Of a DNA stretch of 64,000 bases, positions 57,365 through 64,000 are shown in pieces; the first letter of the stretch is position 1, and each line of letters starts with the position of its first letter. Origin of the DNA: Phallus indusiatus (Eukaryota; Basidiomycota; Agaricomycetes; Phallales; Phallaceae); contig JAQFWX010000006.1 of the NCBI GenBank assembly GCA_027605045.1, positions 1,612,001-1,676,000 on the forward strand, given 5' to 3'. The notes under the pieces are model-generated. The model saw nothing but the letters and a program-made list of their open reading frames with translations, ran no database searches and was not told the origin of the DNA. The position numbers were made by a program, and so were the translations under genes.

Positions 57365-58536
57365 TTACTGCGCCGACGTACTAATCTCCAAAGCAGTAAT
57401 CAACACGGCCCATACAACCTGAACTACCCTCCACAAAAGCTCATCCGATACACCCAGAGCAACCATGTTAGCCCACAAGCCGTGTACGCGTGCTGCGTGC
57501 GCCAAGAGTGCTTGTGTGGTGTAGGTTTGTGCGAATGTTTGAGCGAGTTGTGTGAGTGATTGGAGGGATGGAGGTTGAAATTCAGAAATGGGCGTTGAAT
57601 TTGAGAGTGCTAGAGAGGGCTGAATCGGTGGGAGGAGGGCTGAGAGGAGGGTTTGGGGTTGCTTGGTGTAAAGGTATGCGAGAAGAAGTGGAAATGTGTT
57701 TGGTGATGGGAGGGGTAGAGGTGTAACTGGAAGCTTTCGCGATGACGACGACGACGAAGACTCAGGTGAACGTTCTGGTGTTGGTAGAGGAGGAAGGTTG
57801 GCGCAGTGCGCCGCGAGAACTATGCCATGTGCGGGATGAAGCGTCACTTTCTTAGGCTTTGTAAATACAATGTCTTCGTCGTTTGGCGTGCGAGAGTAGA
57901 CGGCGAAAATGTGAGATGGTGTTGGGAACGCAGAGGGTGTAGCGTGAACCACGAGTTCAATTTCGCGAGGGAGGCAGTTTGTGGGTGGTTGCGCCGTTGA
58001 TGAACATGCCGCCTGGAGCATTCTGAAGACAGGAATCAGGACTGCAGAAGGTGGAACACTGAGAGATATACGTACCCTTTGCCCAGTACACGCAGTTTGT
58101 CAAGGACATATTCAATGGGAATGTTCTTCAACTCCGGATCGAGCGCCTGCAAAGCAGCGACATCGACAGTGGCCATAGAAGTTGGTTTGTTTAGTTGACG
58201 GGGTAATCGGATAGCGTGTCTCGATGATGAAGAAGAGTCCGTGATTACGATTGGAGGAGGACAGTCTGTCATGTCCACGTCCATCGTCCCAAAGTCGTGC
58301 GTCCCTTCGCCTGCTTTCTTGACATATTTTCGGGAAAGTGGGACGGGAGACGGAGTAGATGAGCTTGGAAGAGGAATGCGTGATTTAGAGCGCGGTTTTC
58401 GTGTTACGAGTGCTGGAGAAGCAGAAGGAGATCCTGGATGGCTACCACCCGACTTGGATTTGGAGTGTTTCTGAGCCTTTGTTCGCCTGAGCAAGGCATT
58501 TTCTTTGTTGTGTTGCAAGTTGGCGGGAAGAACCAT
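57365..58536 (-). CDS. clp1-like: Clp1-like protein, intact (372 aa)
   Basis: Exons 58536-58076 and 58022-57365 are joined by a GTACGT...CTTCAG intron in phase 2. The start is MVLPANLQHNKENALL. The N-terminal part is basic, Ser-rich and probably disordered (KAQKHSKSKSGG, FGTMDVDMTD). The C-terminal part has the features I associate with basidiomycete Clp1-like proteins: HIFAVYSRTP, TLHPAHGIVLAAHCANLP, LPLPSPNTFPLLLAYLYTK, LAQTFAQTYTTQALLAHA, VHGLWANMVALGVSDE and LWRVVQVVWAVLITALE. Clp1 of Coprinopsis is needed for clamp cell formation in A mating-type-controlled development; whether this paralogue shares that role is unknown. Three decayed relatives lie at 4431, 8237 and 14380. It lies about 300 bp beyond the right end of the Plavaka element. 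Confidence 0.7.
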
Positions 58537-58808
58537 GATGTAGAAGATGAGTCGGTGACAGGGTGAAGTACGGCCATCCTTGACTTAGTGCTCGAGTTTT
58601 ATATACACAAACGGCGGCGGATGTGTGATGGACGTCGTACAGTGTGTCGAGTACACATCCCATCAATGGCAGTGTGACACAAACGTGGACCTACACGGTG
58701 AGCGTCTATTCGGAAATCCACGTCTGATTCCGAACGGGAATACCCGTGCGCGTATGATGTGCTCTCACGTAGGGTATAGGGCTTAGTTTCACCTCGCCGA
58801 CGACGACA
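58537..58808. promoter_or_regulatory. Divergent promoter region between the Clp1-like and F-box genes
   Basis: The genes are divergent with 272 bp between their start codons. On the Clp1-like side TATATAAAACTCGAG (minus strand, about 58590-58604) is a good TATA box some 60 bp upstream of its ATG. Confidence 0.45.
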
Positions 58809-60399
58809 ATGGCGTCGCTGACACCCAGTCAAAGCCCTTTGAAGCTACTTCCAAGCGACATTTGGTTGCACATAATGAGATCTGATCCCCAAAACTATAG
58901 ATCCATTATACTCTCCTTAGCATCGGTCAACCACTACTTGCGCGAAATAGCCTTGCCACTTCTGTTCAATTCGATAACGCTGCGTGCACCCATGCGTTCA
59001 ACACCGGGGAGGATATCTTGCAGGAGATTACCACGTATACCGCAAAATGATAGAGTCAATAAACAAATTGAAGGCATAAATTCCTCACCTCACATACTCA
59101 ATGTTATACATCAGTTGCGATTGTTCGGTTGGCCCTTTTCCGCGCAGGACGAGGTCGAGGGTGTAGACAGCGACAGCCAAACTGAAGAAGTCAATAAGTT
59201 TCGTAATCTTTACAAAGGGCTTATGGAGCTCATTTCAGCTATCCCTAATCTTTACCATTTTCACTGCCGCAATTGCGTCCTCCCACTTGCACTCATCTTA
59301 CGAGTTCGTAGCATCTCCAGCCTCCGCACCCTTTACCTCTACAGACATATCACCTCTTCGCCTGTTCACAATTTGACAAACCTTCAGGTTATACCATCTT
59401 CATTGCATGTTTTCGAATACAGCCCCGAACTTCGGATAGATTTCCCGACCTACAGACCGTATCAAACCGACATCTTCAAACTGTTTATTCATCTACTCGA
59501 TCAATTTACCATCCTTTCATTTCCTTTTTATCTGCTCGCTGATCTGCTTGCTGATATCACATTACCGGCGACCTTTCTCAAATTGCGGAAATTATCAATA
59601 TTCCAAGTCAAGCATGATGTCTCTGTCGCACAATGCGACCGTTTGAAAAGATGCATCTACAAATTTCTCGAACGTACCCCCACCTTACGCGAGTTACGGA
59701 TACATGCTAGAATCTACTCACCGGAGCGTATGACCTTCTCCCCTGCTTCAATTCCCGACCTCGAAGTTTTAATTGCGCCTATGGGTATTGCGAATGACAT
59801 AGCCAAGGGACGAACTCTCAGGAAAATCTGTATTCTCGGCGTCAGTGACGCCAAAATTTCAGACACATATACCGTCCTTCACGATGATATAGAAGATGTA
59901 TGTTACGATGGCGCACTAGTCGATCCCGAAAGGGACTTGCCCCATTTGGCAAACATGTTTCCAAATGCGACAACCTTGAATATCACATTTACTCAGACAA
60001 AGTATACGGTTCGTTCCTTTCTGCTTTTCATGTTGCTCCTTGCTTTTTCTTTTTTTCTGAAGCTTATACATGCCCGTTCAGAACCTAGTAGACACTGCAT
60101 TATCCGTCCTTCCCAAGTTCTCGCGCCTTAAAAGTTGTCTGATACTCAACGTATTAATGATTCCTGCAGAATATAGAAGGTCTTCAGGTCCATTAAGCCC
60201 TTATTTTACACTAGGTCGCGCTGAAGATCCCAAATACCGTTCTCATCCCACATTAGAAGATATACAAATTTTAAGCACTCGCTGGGTTTGGGACCCCGAA
60301 CTAGGTTACTGTCAGCACGATCCTGTTACAGTGACAGACCACGGTTTTCCTACTATAGAAGATAAACGCTTTTTCAGGGTATGTTCAAATTTTATATAA
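58809..60399 (+). CDS. F-box / leucine-rich-like protein 1 (about 505 aa)
   Basis: Exon 1 is 58809-60008 and exon 2 is 60082-60399, with a GTTCGT...GTTCAG intron in phase 0. The N-terminus has an F-box-like motif, LKLLPSDIWLHIMRSDPQNY followed by LASVNHYLREIALPLLF. The rest consists of Leu-rich segments typical of basidiomycete F-box proteins (ISAIPNLYHFHCRNC, LRVRSISSLRTLYLY, TPTLRELRIHARI). F-box proteins recruit substrates to SCF ubiquitin ligases; the target is unknown. The 3' end is unsure: GTATGT at 60380 could be a donor and replace the last residues. A broken paralogue lies directly downstream. Confidence 0.7.
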
Positions 60400-60667
60400 A
60401 ACTTTCGTTGATAACTTATGTGTATAGGGCAAATAGCGTTCCGTGGATTTATTCAGATATACTGTAACGCACGGCCTCGGGAGTTGGGATATGCCGGACG
60501 CATAGCTATCTAAGTGAATTCGGGAACCTTCATTTGTATAACACCTGTATGACAGTGTTGCTTACCTTGTACTGATTTAATTAGCAACCCAATTGACGCC
60601 CAGATTTTCTCATCGAAAGGTCTCGTTAATTTTTTCTGTCAAGCACCGCCAGCACACCAACTCGACA
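60400..60667. other. Intergenic region
   Basis: A possible short last exon of the upstream F-box gene follows GTGTATAG at about 60427. Otherwise nothing is seen. Confidence 0.35.
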
Positions 60668-61370
60668 ATGCAGTTCCCGATTTCCAATCGAGGCAGCTCG
60701 AAGCAACTTCCAAGCGACGTTTGTCTGCATATAATGCGACTCGCAAGCATGGATCCATCGTACTCCCCTTGGCATCGGTTAATCATCACTTGCGAGAAAT
60801 AGCCTTGCCAGTTTTCTTTAACCCGGCGATAGTGCTGGAAGCTCGCCTGCTCAAATTTGTCACTCAAACGTATTTAATTAATGATCAAACACAACTGGAA
60901 TACGTCGTTTAACAAATTGAAGGCATGAATTCATCACCTCACATAAATACTCGATGGCATTCATCAATTGAGGTGGTTCGCCGACTGGTCTTTCCCGGAG
61001 TTGCAAGATTCGGACGAGGATGTCGACGGGGGGAGAGAAAACGAAGAAGAGGACAGTACATCGTTAATCGCGGACTCGGAAGTTATCAAGCAATTCTCTA
61101 ATGTGTTTAATTTGTCTGTAATAGTTGAAACCTCCCATTTGCGGTTATGGCTCAGATCCGTCGCATCTGCAGCCTCAAAATGCTCCGCCTTTACGAACAA
61201 ATCACCCCTTTGGCTATCATCAGTTTGACAAGGTCCGCACAAGGCGTAGACCGTGTCCAAAGCCTAGGTCCGAAACTACTAGCCGGACGCGTCCAATCCT
61301 TCATTACAAAGTCTTGGACATGGGAGCACCAGGACGTAAGTGGAATAAACACTATATATGGGCAAGTTTA
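60668..61370 (+). pseudogene. F-box pseudogene, paralogue of 58809-60399
   Basis: It starts MQFPISNRGSSKQLPSDVCL (compare LPSDIWLHIMRS). It shifts frame to reach LPLASVNHHLREIALPVFFN, and contains later pieces similar to the neighbour (FGWPFS versus FADWSFPE; SISSLRTLYLY versus RICSLKMLRLYEQIT). Large parts are missing and at least two frameshifts occur. Confidence 0.65.
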
Positions 61371-61417
61371 ATGAGGACACATCAAATTCAACCTCATTCC
61401 TCTTCATTTTATTCAAA

Positions 61418-62991
61418 ATGGTTCCAAGTTTTATCGACCGTCTACCCTACGATATACTCAGGCAAATCATCTTTTACACCTATACTAACGTCGTTCTCTT
61501 GGATGAGGCTCACAGAACTTATGAGTCGTTGTTACTGCCACCAGTGAACGCGTCCCATGTTTGCCGGACGTGGCGACGCGCTCTCATCGCAGATCGGGTA
61601 ATGTGGACTTATATTTCCTTCCCAGACATGAAACTGGAAGGAATAATGGAGCTTCTCCGTCGATCTGGTTCGTTGGCACTGAACGTGTGTATCCGCCTAG
61701 CTAACTGGTGGAAAATCGAGGACTCTCCCAGTGCTCAAAGCATGCTGTTCACTCTTTTCGATCACCCTCATCGATTCAAGCTACTTCGTCTCCGTGTCAC
61801 CTCGCCAACGTATGAAATCTCCACGCCTATTCAATTTCTGTCATATATCGCAAATCCGGCTCCACAATTGGAAACGTTTTTATTTTTCCATGACGATAAT
61901 GACGATCTTACACTAGAACCCCTTTTGGTAACTGGCACTCTATTCTATGGATATGCGCCGAAACTCAAGTATATGCATTCTCAACTGTTCCTTCACTATC
62001 ATAAACGACACAGTACAATCCTGCACAATCTGACTGAGCTTTCTTTGATCATCCCATATTCGTTTTCACTGAGTGCAGACGATGTTCTTGACCTTCTGGC
62101 CTCGTCCCCAAAACTGAAGTTCATTTACCTTCATATGGACACCGACCGAAATCGGCCGCTGATGTTACAACATGGACCCACGCTGAACGTCGCTTTACCA
62201 GAACTAGAGAAACTTAACATCGAGGGGTACCACGCACATCTTATAAAACTTGTGCTGGAAAACGTGACGTTTCCATCTAACGTTGAATGGCATTTCACTG
62301 CTTGTGATACGACTTCTATCGATCACATGCCAAACTCCTTGCCTCAATCATTGTTGAAAGTACCGTTCACTTTCCTTCACCTTCTCTTTGGTCGAGAAGG
62401 GAACGAAGCGGAAATGATTTTGGAGGAAAAGCGTATGACATATGACACCAGTCAGACGAAACGAAATATACTTGTGCTGCGTCACGGAAGAGTTTACGAC
62501 TTTGCGGACTTGTGGAAAGCTTCAGCAATGAAGTCCGTTAACATGTTTCACGTAACTCGAGCCGTCATTGAATTCGAAGACTCGGCGCAATTCGCCATGG
62601 TTATTTTCCCCACCCTTCTGGCCGAGTGGAATGTCTAATTGTCAAATACAACACAGCTCCATCTACACGTTATTTTAGTCCATCCGTATCTTTCTTTCTA
62701 ACACTAGCTGTGCGCCTGGAACAACTCTCTCACACCCAATATCCGACAAATGCACATGGCAGGGAATACACCAACATATTGTGGAAGCAATTGTACCCCG
62801 AAGCAGGTTCTGACTTCCATAATAATGGGCCGCTTCCTTTCCCGCATTTGCGAGAATTGTTTGTGGAAGTTTCGAGTGAACTGACAAGATCACAATGGAA
62901 AATACTCCGCACGTGCTCCCAAAGGCGGTATCAAGGTTACCCTTTAAGAGTCGTCGTGCGTTATCCTTTCAAGAACGTGATTCTGGTATAG
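61418..62991 (+). CDS. F-box protein 2 (about 506 aa)
   Basis: Exon 1 is 61418-62625 and exon 2 is 62679-62991, joined by a 53-nt intron (GTGGAA...TTTTAG) in phase 2. Without that intron the ORF stops at 62638 and leaves the conserved-looking C-terminal ORF unexplained. The F-box is at the start: FIDRLPYDILRQIIFYTYTN, then ASHVCRTWRRALIADRVMW. Long Leu-rich helical repeats follow (FKLLRLRVTSP, LHNLTELSLIIPYS, LLASSPKLKFIYLHMD, LPELEKLNIEGY). The end has FPHLRELFVEVSSE and WKILRTCSQRR. I chose the ATG at 61418, next to the F-box, over an in-frame one at 61358. Probable SCF substrate receptor; target unknown. Confidence 0.7.
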
Positions 62992-64000
62992 TCTTCAATT
63001 GTTTCAGCAAACAGGAGGAACGAAGAGTACTAGGAGATTATTGTAGTACCATTCAATCTTGCGGTCTTTTGAATTTTTTTTCTCCCATCCCAACACATCT
63101 AAGTAGTCGCAGCTCATTGTGTATTTTGTCTTTCAAGATTTATTTGATACCCACTTTTTTAACAAAGTAAGCCCAACACTAGTAATAAGGAACATAAAAT
63201 AACTTCCCTGTCGCGGTGTAGCCTCCGAATAGGAGTGATCAATGTGATCATTTTAAGATGCGTGGACGTCGAACGAAAAAAAGGGACACATACTCGGAGA
63301 ATAGGTATGTGGGTGAGATAAAATCATCATGATAGTTCACTTTTCCGTTATTGAATGATAAAATTTATATGCAAAAACGTATGTGCTATCACGTAAGACC
63401 TATACAAAGGAAAAGGGAATGTCAGGGACTTGAACAACGGAACAAAACACGGAAGTGTTGCAGAGAGCACAAAGGAACTCGATGCATACGTAGTTTGAAC
63501 AAAGGGTGATGTCTCCGAAAATACACGTGGCCGTACGGGACCGGGTATCTTTCCTTACATTCTTAAATCTTTGTTTCTGATTCCATTATCCCATTTGCTA
63601 CATGAATTTCAAGATCTTAACTTGTTACCCAATTGCAATTTGAATCTTGGAGCGACGCTATTCAAATTTGAACGGAAGGGAATCGCAAGCTCTGCGCTAA
63701 CCCATGTTCAACAGAGTTATACTGACGTGCAATATTGTGTGAGACGTTGGTTAATTCAGTTATTCATGCTAAATCGTACATAAGCATACCTTTAATATAA
63801 AAGCCATGATTCTCGAGCACGGAGAAAAAAACAAGTGAGCAAATGCGGCTCGCCGACGAGCTCCAGCTTGAAACTCCGACTCCGGCCTTGAACCAAAGTT
63901 TACTTCACTCTTTTTCTGCTCAAATTGGCACGGTACTCATAAGCTTGAATACATTGTACGTTTGTTAAGCTTCTACGATCACAAAGATGGAATCACTCTA
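62992..64000. other. Right end of window, no supported gene
   Basis: Short ORFs (for example 63571-63783) have no supporting splice sites or family features. There is a poly-A-rich 3' region after the F-box gene. Nothing else was recognised. Confidence 0.4.

Overview
The window reads as nuclear DNA of a mushroom-forming basidiomycete (Agaricomycetes). Support comes from many 45-60 nt GT-AG introns; the families present (DUF6535 membrane proteins, a DUF7770-like protein, a Clp1-like protein, F-box proteins, a Plavaka transposase); and chromodomain Ty3 retrotransposons. No rRNA, tRNA, CRISPR array or prokaryotic-style operon was seen. All function calls are by eye.

Left part (1-22.1 kb) is a decayed, duplicated gene cluster. 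It holds two large DUF6535-type genes (10265-13675 and 18470-21663, both minus) with duplicated flanks, plus fragments of further copies at 240-553, 3788-3950 and 5530-5607. Two DUF7770-like genes lie in inverted orientation; one (2397-3664) is split by a 766-bp terminal-inverted-repeat element. There are three Clp1-like pseudogenes, an aminoglycoside-phosphotransferase-like gene and a three-exon gene of unknown function. A 597-bp non-autonomous DNA element sits at 8441-9037 and an LTR-like insertion at 17896-18491.

Middle part (22.1-57 kb) is a transposon nest. Ty3 element A (22149-31249, minus) has identical 264-bp LTRs and a TTGCC target duplication. After about 2 kb of host sequence comes a Plavaka-type DNA transposon (33398-57048) with TGTCGCAAAAAT termini. 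It carries short multi-exon genes, a 500-aa six-exon gene, and a 12-exon transposase whose reading frame is intact when spliced. A second copy of the same Ty3 family (element B, 38651-54368, duplication TGAAT) sits inside a roughly 46-nt intron of the transposase. Element B is itself interrupted by a different Ty3 chromovirus (C, 40611-46822, duplication GTGGG) and by a solo LTR (48068-48462, duplication CACGC). Insertions are therefore nested three deep. Elements A and B carry an extra ORF (ORF3, about 600 codons) downstream of pol that I could not assign to a family.

Right part (57-64 kb) returns to host genes: an intact two-exon Clp1-like gene (57365-58536, minus), an F-box gene (58809-60399), an F-box pseudogene (60668-61370) and a second F-box gene (61418-62991). 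The last kilobase shows no convincing gene.

The strongest observations are the Plavaka transposase preserved because its nested insertion fell inside an intron, the unexplained ORF3, and the repeated disruption of a DUF6535/DUF7770/Clp1-like gene cluster. Several lesions are single-base changes in homopolymers and could be sequencing errors.
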